Assembly: GCA_010015655.1 (NCBI GenBank)
Contig: ML976777.1
Span: 1 to 61,700 of the forward strand
DNA: 61,700 nt
From: Bimuria novae-zelandiae CBS 107.79
Lineage: Eukaryota > Ascomycota > Dothideomycetes > Pleosporales > Didymosphaeriaceae
Direction of reading: 5' to 3'
This document shows positions 33,207-44,850 of this stretch, in pieces (the first letter of the stretch is position 1; every line of letters starts with the position of its first letter). The notes under the pieces are model-generated. The model ran no database searches. It was not told where the DNA came from and worked only from the letters and a program-made list of their open reading frames with translations. A program made the translations under genes and the position numbers.

Positions 33207-33974
33207 ACGAAATGCACATAACGGAAATCGTGCAGGGGCTCAATCCGAGCCCTATATGTCCCGAGGATGGGCCTTTTGTTGTATATATATATATTCTTCG
33301 ATACCAATTTTTAGCCAATCATTGCACGCGGCAAGTTCGCGGAGCCATTTTCCAACACTGTTCCATTTTCCCGGCTTGAGCAGCATCCTGAAGGAGTTTT
33401 GTGAGAGCTAGTGATCCATACGCATAAGGAAGAAATTGAGAATTGTACTTGTTGTGTTGGGTGAAGCTACGAACAGTAGGTATACATGAGTAGCTGTAAA
33501 CAACGCTAGTGCAGGATGGGTAGTCGCATCTCAACACAGGTGAGGCGCCACTACAAGTGGGGAAAGGGAGACTCCAAACCGTGACAAGTTTTCAGCGGCT
33601 TCCAGATTTCTTCCGTTCGTTCTACATCCCAAATTCGCCCCCACTAATTGTTCTAGAATCATTATGTTCTCGTATTCCGGATTCTCGGACGGCACCGCCC
33701 GCCAACCGGGCAACTTACCCGGTCGGCTGGAGAGGAAGACATTTGATTGGATCCTGGGTTAAACATCTTAACCACTACGTGCTATGCTGATGGTTCCTGC
33801 GCTGGCGCCATCCCGCAATCATGGAGAAGGATGCAGGTTCACGGGGAAGCGACGGCGACTGTCCCGGGTTAATGGGTAAGTATGGGGGTTTAAATGAGAT
33901 GAGATCCCCAGATCTAAACCTAAGGGACCTGTGACGATTCGCGCAGCCTTCGTCAACTTCCATCTTTTCCAGCA
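33207..33974. other. Intergenic, no gene seen
   Basis: Only short chance frames. A TATATATATAT run lies at about 33281-33292 in the lyase 3' region. Confidence 0.5.
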
Positions 33975-35192
33975 ATGGCTTCCGTCAAGTCTGTCGCCCT
34001 TTTGGGCCTTGCTCTGCTTTCGCAGGCATCCGCCGTTAAGCTTTTGTCCACGCACTTCTCGGGCAAAATCTATACGCTGGATCTCAAGTTTCAATCGTCT
34101 ACCAAGGCCACTCTGAAGGTTGTTCAAAATATCACGGCCTGTGGCGTAACACCCACCTGGCTGCACCTGGACGAAGAGACACGCACCGTCTACTGCATCG
34201 ATGAAAGTTGGCTAAATGAGGGACTTGGTAGCGGAAACCTTTCCCAATGGTCGGTTGGGCGCAACTTCGAAAAGACCGGTGCTTTGACTCTCACCGGATC
34301 TACCGACACGGAAGGCAACTCGGTCCATGGATTCACATATGGAGGCCCCGATGGCCGAAGCTACATCATCACGTCGGAGTACTCTCCTTCCACAATCACC
34401 ACGTATAAGCTGCCCATCACATCTCACACGAAGGCTCTTCAGAAGATCGAGTTCACAATGGCTGCCCCTGGACCGCGCCCAGATCGCCAGGACCGTCCCC
34501 ACCCGCACGCCGCATTCACCGACCCGACCGGGGACTTCATTATGGTGCCCGACCTCGGCGCCGACATTACCCGCAGCTTCAAAATCGACCAGAAGACTGG
34601 CAAGCTCACGGCCTGCCCTGCGATTGCCTCGCTTCCAGGCGATGGGCCCCGCCACGGTCTATTCCGCAAGGCCGGTCGCACCCTGAAATACTACAGCCTC
34701 AACGAAGTCAGCAGCTCCGTCGGCGTCTACGACGTCGCCTACCCCAGCCACAGCTACGGATCCAAGGAGTCCTGTCTCTCCCTCAAGCTCGTGCAGACGC
34801 TCTCCAACTACGGCCCCAACGTCCCTCTCGGCAACGTCACCGTCAAGTCAGCCGAGATCCACATCGTTGGTAACTTCTTGTATGCTTCCAATCGGAACGA
34901 CACGACCTTTGGATTTGAACAGGACTCCATTGCCATCTTCAAGATCGGCACCGATGGCAAGCTCAAGTTCCAGGAGCTGACCAACGCTCATGGGTACTAC
35001 CCGCGCTCGTTCAACTTCAATGAGGCGGGCACTTATGCTGCTATTGCGGGCCAGACGACTGCGAATATTGCGATTGTTAAGCGGGATACGAAGACTGGGA
35101 AGCTCGGTCCGCTTGTGGCTAATATTGTGCTTCCTCCACGGGGAATGTATGGAGGCGAGGATGGCGTTAGCAATGTCATTTGGGTTGAGTAA
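33975..35192 (+). CDS. Secreted seven-bladed beta-propeller lactonase-like protein, 405 aa
   Basis: An intronless frame with a signal peptide (MASVKSVALLGLALLSQASA). The rest matches the lactonase / 6-phosphogluconolactonase-like propeller family that also includes carboxy-cis,cis-muconate cyclase: LHLDEETRTVYCIDE, HGFTYGGPDGRSYII, RPHPHAAFTDPTGDFIMVPD, GDGPRHGLF, AEIHIVGNFLYASNRND and YYPRSFNFNEAGTYAAI. The conserved HPH...D, GPRH and ASNR motifs are all present. The signal peptide places it outside the cell, unlike the cytosolic pentose-phosphate enzyme. The likely substrate is a lactone or muconate-like product, unproven. Confidence 0.88.
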   Translation: MASVKSVALLGLALLSQASAVKLLSTHFSGKIYTLDLKFQSSTKATLKVVQNITACGVTPTWLHLDEETRTVYCIDESWLNEGLGSGNLSQWSVGRNFEKTGALTLTGSTDTEGNSVHGFTYGGPDGRSYIITSEYSPSTITTYKLPITSHTKALQKIEFTMAAPGPRPDRQDRPHPHAAFTDPTGDFIMVPDLGADITRSFKIDQKTGKLTACPAIASLPGDGPRHGLFRKAGRTLKYYSLNEVSSSVGVYDVAYPSHSYGSKESCLSLKLVQTLSNYGPNVPLGNVTVKSAEIHIVGNFLYASNRNDTTFGFEQDSIAIFKIGTDGKLKFQELTNAHGYYPRSFNFNEAGTYAAIAGQTTANIAIVKRDTKTGKLGPLVANIVLPPRGMYGGEDGVSNVIWVE

Positions 35193-35478
35193 ATGTAATC
35201 TAGAAAGATCTATGTCGCTACAACTTAGTTTGTACGAAAGAAGAGATGTTCAATGTTTCTGTAGCACAACATGTATCGTGCTGAATGACGGACGAGTTTC
35301 ACAACGTGTGGTAAAAAATTTCGTTCTACTGCGGAGGCATTGTGAAGTGTGTAGACGACGCAAAAAATCTCCGTTGTCTCATAGCACGCTGTACACAGCT
35401 GCTCTATACTACAACTTAGCCAAACTTCCGGCGGACCAACATCTCAGTCCCAATTCATACATCTTGCATCTAGAACCC

Positions 35479-35922
35479 CTAATCCTTGCCCACCACCTCC
35501 TCCACCTCCCATGGAAGCACCCACATCCCATCCCTACTTCCAATCCCCAGCTTCCTCAACTCCTTCACCATCCCCCTCAACGCCTTCTCCTGCCCGGCCA
35601 GCGCAGCATCATCCTTCTGAAACAACTCCACCATCCAATCCGGTATACCCACCGCGAGCATCTGTTCATACACGCCTGCGTCCGAGCTGAGCGCTTTCTG
35701 CCTCTTGCCTGACGCGACTGCCTTCGCCTGCCATCGCACTAGAGTATCTACTTTATCCTTCTGGTGGTCTGCTTCGCGCAGGCGGAGGGATTTTACGTAG
35801 ATACGGAGTTCGAGCTTGACCTTGTCCCACGGAACGGTGTGGTCTTTTGTAGGGTTGATGGTCATAGTACGGATGAGGGCGTGGGTTAGTGGGAGGAAGA
35901 GCTTGGCGGTGGAGGCCGTCAT
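35479..35922 (-). CDS. Small hypothetical protein, 147 aa
   Basis: An uninterrupted, charged, helix-rich frame with no signal peptide or membrane segment. I recognise no domain. Its C-terminal half (KALRGMVKELRKLGIG) resembles the GELKVAGEKLRDLGIGIG part of the split gene fragment at 36142-36477. Together with the paralogues at 50904-51138 and 51501-51977 this suggests a local gene family once in tandem, now separated by the transposon nest. The resemblance to this member is weak and could be chance. Confidence 0.55.
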   Translation of the reverse strand: MTASTAKLFLPLTHALIRTMTINPTKDHTVPWDKVKLELRIYVKSLRLREADHQKDKVDTLVRWQAKAVASGKRQKALSSDAGVYEQMLAVGIPDWMVELFQKDDAALAGQEKALRGMVKELRKLGIGSRDGMWVLPWEVEEVVGKD

Positions 35923-36141
35923 GTTGATGTTGGGTGATGGATGAGTGGAGGGGAAAGTAATGAAGGCCTCATGGACTTATGTAGGATAGTTCGGTGTTTT
36001 GTGAATTCACTTCGAGCACTGGTGTTTCGGCTTGAGACCAAAGCGCAGGTGAAACTCTCGAAGCTTAAGCCAAAGCAATATCTATGTGTTCTAGATCAAG
36101 GTCTAATGGTGAAGGTACAGGGTCGGGTAATACAATGCGAA

Positions 36142-36477
36142 TCAGCATGTCTTAGTCCTATGTGTTACCCCTGGTTGAGTAATAAAGTGACTGACTTGAC
36201 ACCTACTTTGAGTCAAACTGTTCCACTCTTCCCTTCCCCCTATTCTCTCCCTCACACTGCCTACTCGATTGCCCCGAATCGCCCTTACATCCACCGTCTC
36301 ACCAAACCTCTTAGCAATCCCTTCTCCTATCCCTATCCCAAGATCCCTCAGCTTCTCACCTGCAACCTTCAACTCCCCAAGCTTATTCCGTACCTCATCT
36401 TCACAAAGGTTTCTTTCTTGCTGTGCCTTGATAAACTAAACAAGCACGTGCTTCATGCTTCGTGCCTCGATTAATTG
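36142..36477 (-). pseudogene. C-terminal half of a gene split by the copia 3 nest
   Basis: The minus strand from the transposon junction reads LIEARSMKHVLV, a TAG where Gln is expected, then FIKAQQERNLCEDEVRNKLG and GELKVAGEKLRDLGIG. This aligns with the middle of the intact paralogue at 51501-51977 (LLEAQQLGLVQQL...AKAKENKEN). Its N-terminal half lies 14.4 kb away at 50904-51138. Joining the two halves needs a one-base frame change, so the gene had further damage beyond the insertion. Confidence 0.65.
36473..36477. repeat. Target duplication AATTG of copia 3 (left)
   Basis: Identical AATTG follows the 3' LTR at 50899-50903. Confidence 0.9.
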
Positions 36478-36691
36478 TGTCACGGTTTGTAGCGTGATCT
36501 ATTTCCTATGTTCGATGGTAGTCTGCACTAGTCTGCTACTGCCTATACTAGCCTGTACTAGTAAACTGGCTGCCTACACTCCTTACTGCTGCCTAGGCTT
36601 AGCAGTCTATATCTTAGCTATTACTTATATCTAAATATAATTAGTGTATTCCTTAATTCCTTCTATGTGCTATTACCCTCTTACTCTAATA
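36478..36691 (+). repeat. 5' LTR of copia 3
   Basis: It starts TGTCACGGTTTGTAGCG. The outer part keeps CA/TG while the inner end is RIP-converted (CTTATATCTAAATATAATTA). Confidence 0.92.
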
Positions 36692-38131
36692 GTTATAAGC
36701 CTAGTTATAACTTAGGAGTATACTTACAATCCTTATTCTTTATTCACGTATTACGTACCCCTTATTAAAGCTTATAATTATATTATTCTTTATTTACGTA
36801 CACTACGCGTGCCTTATAAAGCTTATAATTAATACATCTTTATTAACGTATAGCGTATACGTTTTTTACGAATACTTTTTTAGTTACGATAACTACTAAG
36901 TCTAGTTTAATAGTAACACGAGTTACTATTATTTTTAATAAACTATTAGACTAGTATAGCTAGATCTTTATGTAAAAAGACTTAGCTAAACGCCACGAGC
37001 TCGAGTAATATATTAACATTAATTTTTTAAAAAAGAACTTAATAGTATTTATAAAGTCTATAGAACCTCTAATTTCTAACTAGAAAACTAGTATAATAAT
37101 TATTAGAGATCTTATAGTAGAAGAGTAAGTTAACGTCTAGTAAAAGTATAATTAATAGGAGAAATAGATAATAGTATACAAGAAGAAGTAGAAGGCTCTA
37201 ACTAAGTATAAGTTAAAAATAAATGCGCTAATATGTAAGATGAAAAGTTACACTTGTAGAAGAATTAAGGAGCCCGGGCCTGGCGATAAAACGCTATTTA
37301 TACTAAATTAAAAACTTTAACTTAGCATACGACTGACTCGTTACTTTAAAATTGCACTTAGTACTTGTTAATAAGAGCTACTATTATAATATTATTAATA
37401 AGTTTAACGCTCTAAAGGTAATAAAAAAATTAAGTAATAGTTAGTAAACTAAATTAATACTTTTACTTAAATAAGAACGTTAAACTTTTTTAAAATTAAT
37501 AAGTAACGTGCTTAAGAGGAGTTTCTTATAGCTTATAAAGTACTAAATTAATAATTCGTAACTACTTATTTACGTAATTACTTTAAATATAAAGCTACTA
37601 GAATACTTAATTAACTTCCCTCTTTAAAGATATATATTTTTAAATTTATAAGCTACTTGTATCGCGTTAAGCCTATATTATCTAGTCTTACGATAGCCAC
37701 CGCAAAGCTTAAAATTATAAAGCTTATATAGAGTAATAACTAGACATGGGCATGCCTATATAGTAAGGAATATTAATTTATCTAATACTAGTACTTAAAT
37801 AAAAAAGATAAATAATTAACCTATAAATTTAATAAGAATCCTGAGATCCGCTAATAGATTAAAAAGAAATTAAAGAATTTAAGACTTACTCTTACTATAA
37901 GGAATATTCTTAAGTAGGCTAAGTAAAAAAAATAAGTAGCCTAGCTATCTCTAAGTTAATAGCGGAGAATCTCTAGAAGATGTATACGCTTATATAGTAA
38001 ATAGTAGTTATATTACTAGCCTAAAACAAGAGCGATATCATTATAAGGCTAATTATAATTCTTATTTATTTTAACAATATTATGCTACTTAATACACTAC
38101 CTAAGGTAGTAGCTAATTTAATTAACGCTAA
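36692..38131 (+). pseudogene. copia 3 5' internal region (gag side), heavily RIP-degraded
   Basis: About 1.4 kb of TA-rich sequence with stops in every frame. Position between the 5' LTR and the pol remnant makes it the gag part, but no motif is readable. Confidence 0.5.
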
Positions 38132-38804
38132 TGTCCGTACGCAGTACGGGCAGCTACCTAACGCGATGTCTTAAGACAGGTGACAATGGTTATGTAATAC
38201 CGCACAGGCAAAGGCACAGACCATAGTCACCGTGCGCGAGCATCAATCCTTATAACCCCCTTTCCTCTGTACGTAGAATAGACAGACAAGACTTGAATAT
38301 CAGACCCTTTTCTCACCCGTACCATCGTACAACTATCTAGCCCTATCATATCGCGATATGCTTGGTGTTACAACCCCGAACCGTCGAGGCGGGGCCAGCA
38401 CTTATGTGATGGTACGCCAAGGAGCTAGGAAGAGGACACGTGACGCAGGTCACGGGTCCCAGGAAGTCCCAGGTGTCCCAGAGTCCCATACGTCTTGGCC
38501 CTTTTGGGACCCTTAGGACTAATAGGATTCTATGGGACAAGGAGGATATATATACAGGACGGTTTTCCTTTTATATGCTTCTTATAGTTAACTTACATAT
38601 CTTTTGTGCGAGTACGTTCTCCTATATAGACTAATAGTTATCTTACTTTATTATAAGATTAGATTATCTAGCCTCGCGCTAAGTGTCGCATTAACTTATA
38701 CTATTAAATAATCCGTGAAGCACCACGATACCTTACTGCCCTAACCCGGATCGGACAAGGTGTGAGAGCCTCATAACACTTGGCTTAGTATAGCCTATTC
38801 AATA
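38132..38804. mobile_element. Solo LTR A, interrupted by solo LTR B
   Basis: It begins TGTCCGTACGC and ends CTATTCAATA (original CA probably changed to TA), flanked by GCTAA at 38127-38131 and 38805-38809. Without solo LTR B it is about 255 bp. The GCTAA duplication is still intact after the adjacent pogo is removed. Confidence 0.7.
38366..38778. mobile_element. Solo LTR B, nested inside solo LTR A
   Basis: 413 bp, TGTTACAACCCC to GCCTCATAACA, with perfect duplication CTTGG (38361-38365, 38779-38783). It contains short internal repeats of TCCCAGG/GTCCCAG near 38455-38490. Confidence 0.85.
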
Positions 38805-38808
38805 GCTA

Positions 38809-40655
38809 ACGTGGTTTACCACCGAGCGGGCCAACCCCACCAAGCGGGCCACTTTTTAAAAGTCAGTCTATTGCGAAGCGCCTCCTACAACACCACTATA
38901 ATTTACTATAATTCGCAGAACATAGAAATACTATTTAGACTTATTGCTATTAGATGTATTTATAATTTCTACTGCGCAGGTGCGAGCGTTGTGGCCAGCT
39001 TCGCCGCAACGTCCGCAGCGCCTCTGCCCACGCACCCTCTTTGCAGACTCTTTACCCTCCTTTTGCCTACTACTATTCTTTTTAGCTATTAAATTAACTA
39101 CCTCTTCTACTATAAGTGTTTTAGCTGCCTAAATATACTTTCTCTTTTAACTTTTTACCTTTATTATTATCTCTACTACCTTGCGAAGCCCTGCTATTTC
39201 TTATTATATTAACACTATTTCGTGCCCTATTAATGCAACACCTTTGTTAAGCTGCTTAATAGCTCTAAGAAGCGGAGAAACTAGTAAATCTCTATACTTC
39301 TATACACGCTTATAAACTAGCGTTAACTAAGCCTCTATCTCGCGGAGGTTACTTAGTGTTTTTAATTCCTATAGAGTGTCCTCTACGTTAGGTGGAGTTA
39401 GCGTACGAAGAACTATATTAAGTCTTAATAACACCGCCTCTAGGTTGTGTAGGACTAATCTAGCGCCTCTAAAGCCTACGTAAATGTTTGCCTTTGTTAT
39501 TACCTTCTTAAAAGCTACTTTAAAGGCTAGTAGAAAGGCCTCCTTCTTAATCTACTTAGTGCCGTACTGTGCTAAGCTACTAATCTTATTGCTTTACGCC
39601 TGCTTTAAAGGCGAAAAACAACCCACATTAAGTGGCTATAAGAGGTGTGATAAGTGTGGAGGCATATAAAGAATAATAATCTTCTATTCCTTATAGTATT
39701 TATAGAATTCGTGTGAGCAGTAGCTCTCGTGATTATTTATAATTAGTAGCTAGTGTGCACCCAAACTACGCGCCTTAGTATAGGTATTAAAATACCTTAG
39801 CTAGGCAAGGCTAAGCTTATTTAACGTATAGCTATTAGGACTAACTTTAATAACCTAGTCTTAGGGTAGATTATAGAACCAGGACGTAATTAGAACCTTA
39901 CTAGGAAAGATAAGAAAGGGTGGTAGAGCCTAGCCTTTTGCGCTAACACCCTAGATATTAGTAACTTACCTATAGTTACTAGGTTAAATCTTCTTTAGGT
40001 TACTTTGCTTCTTAGAGCCTGTAAAGACTATCTGACCCTATATTACCCCTATTATAAAGCCTGTCTCGTCGAAGTTGTACGTATCGTTATTAGCGATACC
40101 GTACTTAGCCTTAGTATTAGTAACTAGCTCAAACTAGGGCGTTATAATATGTGGATCTTTATTTAGGGCTTGCTAACAATTATATAGATAGCTCTTTTAA
40201 AGCTTAATTTCTAGCGTACGCGTCTTAAGCCTGTCTACTTAGTACTTACTAATAGGCTATCTACCGCGCTTAGCAAGTAGATTATTAGCTATATCTTAGA
40301 CTATATCCCTTGTTGCACCTATTCCTCGCTAGTTAAGCTTAAGTATACGTTAGACTAGAGCCTCCTCCTCTAGCTTAGTTAGCTTCTTTAAGTTGGGCTC
40401 GCGATCGCGTCGAGAGAGGGCTTTTTAGCGTTATTATTATACTATTATTTAAGGCACGCTAAAGGCTATAATAATACGTTTTTTACTCTTATTACGATCT
40501 TTAATTATAGCTTAGATAGCAAGCTATAGTGCGCTTTTAGTATAAAGTTGTTACGCGTTATGTTGTAATGGCATTGTGGTATAAGCTAGAGGTGGGCTGC
40601 ATTTAGCAAAGTTGGCCTGCTTGGTGGGGTTGGCCCGCTCGGTGGTGAACCACGT
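38809..40655 (-). mobile_element. pogo/Fot1-type DNA transposon nested in copia 3
   Basis: Inverted repeat of about 45 bp: ACGTGGTTTACCACCGAGCG at 38809, and ACGTGGTTCACCACCGAGCG inverted ending at 40655, continuing through GGGCCAACCCCACCAAGC. TA stands on both sides (38807-38808, 40656-40657). Size is 1.85 kb. It sits in the TA of the right GCTAA duplication of solo LTR A. Confidence 0.88.
38870..40570 (-). pseudogene. pogo transposase remnant
   Basis: On the minus strand near 40125-40040 the diagnostic pogo DDE start reads YGIANNDTYNFDETGFIIG, where YGI...YN.DETGF is the family signature. Upstream, degraded psq-type HTH sequence lies near 40540. Stops at former Gln/Trp codons abolish the frame. 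Confidence 0.8.
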
Positions 40656-41537
40656 TAATAATAATTATAAACTTAACTAAGACCTTATAGTAATAATTAC
40701 TAATAATTAGAGTAAAAGTAACTTACGGAACTAATAAATTCTTAATTTAGAATTAAATACACATATTATTAACTTAGAGCTATAGAAAGGCTAGAAGCTT
40801 TAGCGTGAAAATTTAAAGGTAGAACACTGTCTATAGGAAAGGGCTAGATACTTATTATAGTATAGGGAGAAGTAGAGCTCGTCGCTTGTACTCCTAAAGG
40901 ACTATAGATATTAGTCTTAAGTTATGTTATATATATTAAAGGATTTTTAATAAGCGTACTTGGTTTCGCTCGCTATTATATAAAGGGTATTTACTTTAAC
41001 TCTAGTTATAATCTTATATATTAGTATAAGACTACTAATATTATTTCTTAACTAGAGTATATAAATAAATACTAGTTAATTAACGCTAATCCTACGCGTT
41101 AACCTTATCTCTTAAACTTATAGTTATTTAGAGTCTCCTACTATCCCTTATACGTACTAAAGCTAAATTAGACTATTAATTAATATATAGCCTATCTAAT
41201 TTAGGGTTACTTAAGTAAAAAAGTAATTAAATGTCTTAATTAGTATGTTAATAGAACTCTCTTTACTAAAGAACTAAAGGACTACTTCTACTAAGCCTAT
41301 ACTAAGGTAAAACTTACTTAGATTATCTCTTATTAAACCTTGTTAGGTAAGGCAACTTAGCCTTTTTACTAAATAAAAATTTACTTAATTTATATTATCC
41401 TAAGAGATAAGGCTTGCTAGAATAGAAATTAATATAAATTTTACTTTATTAATAAGTACTTAAAGTAGCACGAGGTTACAATAGCTTTACGTAAGATAAA
41501 ACTCTTACTTACTTAATCAATATTTTAACTTATCTAG

Positions 41538-41790
41538 TGTCGGTTCACAGGTAGCAAGGAATAAACAAGTAACTCTCTGTCTTTGGTATCTGGTGTCTGT
41601 CTTGTCTTGTGTATATGCTATAATAGTTCTATATACCTTCCTTCCAGTTCTTGTGGATGTGATAGAGTACCAGGTGGTGTGGAGGCGAAGGGGTTTCGGT
41701 ACAGTATTAGGTTAACTAGAAGTGAGGGGGTACAGGGGTATAATAGGGTTACACAGTTCCCTTAGTGCGGAAGGCGAGGCTGTGCAGACA
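41538..41790 (-). repeat. 3' LTR of copia 4 (reading minus)
   Basis: On the plus strand it starts TGTCGGTTCACAGG and ends GTGCAGACA. It is 253 bp. Confidence 0.92.
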
Positions 41791-42399
41791 CTAGCAGCTT
41801 TTCTTTTATAGTAAAAACAAGTGTAGATCAGGTGTACACTCGCTGGAGAGGCTGTTTGCGAAAGTCGGAAGGTAATAACTATAGTAGTTATTATAATTAT
41901 TATTATTAGAGCTAGTTTGCAGGGTCCTTGCGTATTACCTATTTATTAACTTATACGCGCAGCAAGTTTGTACTAATAAGAGTTTTTAGGGCTTTATTTA
42001 GCGATGTTTTTATTATAGCGTTAATAGGGTTGTCTTAGCTATTTACCTATCGAACCTTAAACAACTCCCTTCTCTTATATAATTGACGTAAGGCTATAAT
42101 ATCAATTATTAGTCGTTTTTCCTTAGTCGTTCCTAGCTTGACAATATACTCATACAGTGAGTATGAGTCCGTACAAACTACTAGGGGGAGAGATAGCAGA
42201 CTAAGCTGCTTTGTAACCATAGTAAGCGTCGAGGTAATAGAGTATGCAAGGTTAACGCCTCCTACTATTACGTAGATTTCTAATGCAAGTACGCTTTAGG
42301 TCACGCGTTTGCTCTTTATAAAGCTCTAGTAAATAAGATTATCGTGAATAGTAAACTCTGCGTTAGTAACATTTTCTATAGCTACTATAATTATGTAGC

Positions 42400-44850
42400 C
42401 AATCTGGCTACTTAAATCTTTGTTGTTTACAAAGGAGCCATTAACGAAGATAAAGACTTTAGCCTAAGCTAGGTTAAGTGCCTTATAGGTGAGGCTATAA
42501 TTAAGATTGTTTAGTTACTACTATAAGCGTTTGTTTAACGCGTTAACGTCGTCAGCGATAGGCTCTTAAGTTTGTGTAATAATAGAGAGGTTAAAAGTTG
42601 CCTCTAGTTAGTAGATGCTCGCGATATAGGCGCCGCGAGCCTTCTACTTAACGTACTATTATTAATAGTTAGCTAAGCTTGCGTTAATAAGATAAATCTT
42701 CTTGCCCTAATTCTTTTGTTATAGTAAGAGCTTGCTAGTGTGATTAATTAATAGGACGTAGCTGTTGAAAATTAATAAAGTAGTAGGTGTTAGCTTCTCC
42801 TTTAGCTTAGCTATAAATATTAACTCCTTCTCCTCTAGGTTAGAGAAACGTTTATCCGCGAGGATAAGTGTGTCGTTAGTCTACATGCCTACTATGCCAA
42901 AGGCGTCCTAAGTAGTGGTCATAAGCAGGCATGGATTATACGTTAAGGTCTTTATATAAAGCTTTTCCTTATGATAAGCGCTGTATGTTGCCCACTAATA
43001 GGTACTAGCTTTAGCTAGGCCGTATAGAAGCTTCTTAACTATTATAACTATGCTAGGTAGATACTTGTATTCAATTTCCTTAGGTAAGTGGGTAATGACT
43101 ACTTAGTTAAGCTTTATACGTGACTATATATATGCTTAGGTAATATCTCGCAGCTAGAGCGAGATTTCTCTATTTATTAATAGAACTCTATTACGCATGA
43201 GTAAAGGAGCAATAGCTAGTATAATTTATTAGCTAGCTCGCTAGATAGTTGGCGATTAGGTAAGGATTGTTACTTTACTATTGTCTTAATAGCCTTACAC
43301 TATAAGACGTAATTTCTTATATAGGGTAGCGATAGTCTTGCCTTTAATTTCGCGTACTAGTCGCGATTTAAAAATCCGTCCTTAGTGCTTACTAGGATCG
43401 TATTGTTTAAAGCGGAAGACTCTATTAGCAATAAGGCTATTAATTTCCTTATTATCTAATAGCTTAAATAGTTAACTAGGTGTAGTTATCTTTTGCTCTT
43501 AGCGTAGCTATATAGCAAGTAGCTAGTCGGTGTTCTCTTTGTGCGTTATAAAGACCTCTATTATGTGAGCTTTGTTAGGCGCTGCGTGGATAGTGTACGC
43601 TATAGAAGCCACACGAGCTATCCTATAAGGGTTCGCGCAGGCTATAGTGGCTTTAGGCTTATTTTTACTACCTTTAGGTTAGCCGCGTTTTTATTAAAGG
43701 AGTTTAAAAGCTTATTCTTAATACTAGTTAGTCCTACTAGTTTTACTATCTTTGTCCTAATTATCGTCTCCGTTATCTGGCATATTTATTAGGTGGCTAT
43801 TATCCTTATTGTTAATTGCTAGTGGCGTGGCTGGTTCGTTGTTTGTCGGGGAGGTATCCGTGTAGTACGGCTTAACAACCGTTAAGCGGAAATTTGTAGG
43901 GCCATGCGGTAGCTATATTATACAGGTCTTATTCGTTATAGTAATAAGCTTATAGAGGCCTATTTATCTATCCTTCTCCCACTCTGGCTGGCCCCAAAGT
44001 GGCTGCTCGGCGCGTCCCCATGCCCTATGGGAGGCTAGAACATTGCGTTCCTGGACGTTAATTAATACTACTACTACTACTACTATCTATCTATCCTTCT
44101 CGCGCCAAACGCGCACATTAGAGTTAATAGGTAGTATAGTTATTTTAAGCATCGCAGGTCTATTATGCGTTACTAGTGTATTATTAATTTAACGCGTCTC
44201 GTGTACTTATCGTACCTTTCTTATAGCCTTTTTAATAGTAGCAGCGCGTTAAGTAATTAATAGCAACAGGGGAAAGTCTTCTATTATTCGTAGGTAGGCG
44301 CCAAAGACAAGGAGCGTAGGCACTAGGCCATTAGGACCTGCTATATTATTAATAGCTTTAATAGCTATTTGCAAGATGAGCTGCCTGTCTATTATTATAG
44401 GTAAATTAGCTTAGATAGTTTTAAAAGCACGTTATAATAGAGCATAGTACCGCTCTATCTTGCCTATACTATTATAAGCTTCTACAGGTACTTCTTTAAC
44501 ATTAATTAATAGTAACTTAGCAAGTTACTTAAATTTAGTAGAAATAAAGTTCCTACCAGCGTTATAGACAAGATACTTAGGCGGTCTAAGGTAGGTATTA
44601 ATCTAGTAATACTATAGAGCGTCCTAAGTGCTTGCGGCTGATGTATCTTTAAGGAAGTAAGTAGCTTAAAAGGTAGTTACGTTGTTAACTACATATAGGA
44701 CAGGTTTTCTATTTAGGTACATAATGTTAATAATTACTTTATAGTTAAAGTCTAGGTCTAGTTCCTTAAGCTTAAATCTAAAGCGTCTAGGTGCTTTCTG
44801 ATTTAGTTAGCACTGTTGGCAGTACTTAACAAGCTTATTAATAAGCTCCT
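42400..44850 (-). pseudogene. copia 4 pol remnant (integrase, RT)
   Basis: Minus strand: an integrase zinc-binding tail YCQQC and core DLDFNYKVIINIMYLNR, YNAGRNF, VPVEAYNSIGKIERYY and GPNGLVPTLLVFGAYLR lie at about 44835-44210. This is the copia integrase type common in fungi. RT follows downstream, with KLLYGL near 43030 and the variant box T(N/D)DTLILAD near 42870. RIP stops interrupt it. The tailed retroposon at 43979-44087 lies between integrase and RT. Confidence 0.8.
43979..44087 (+). mobile_element. (TAC)n-tailed retroposon, copy 3 (5'-truncated)
   Basis: A 109-bp insert with perfect 14-bp duplication TATCTATCCTTCTC (43965-43978, 44088-44101). It contains only the conserved 3' module (CATGCCCTATGGGAGGCTAG, TTCCTGGACGTTAATTAATA) plus GGCTGGCCCC and the (TAC)n tail. 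5' truncation and the long duplication fit target-primed insertion. Confidence 0.82.
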
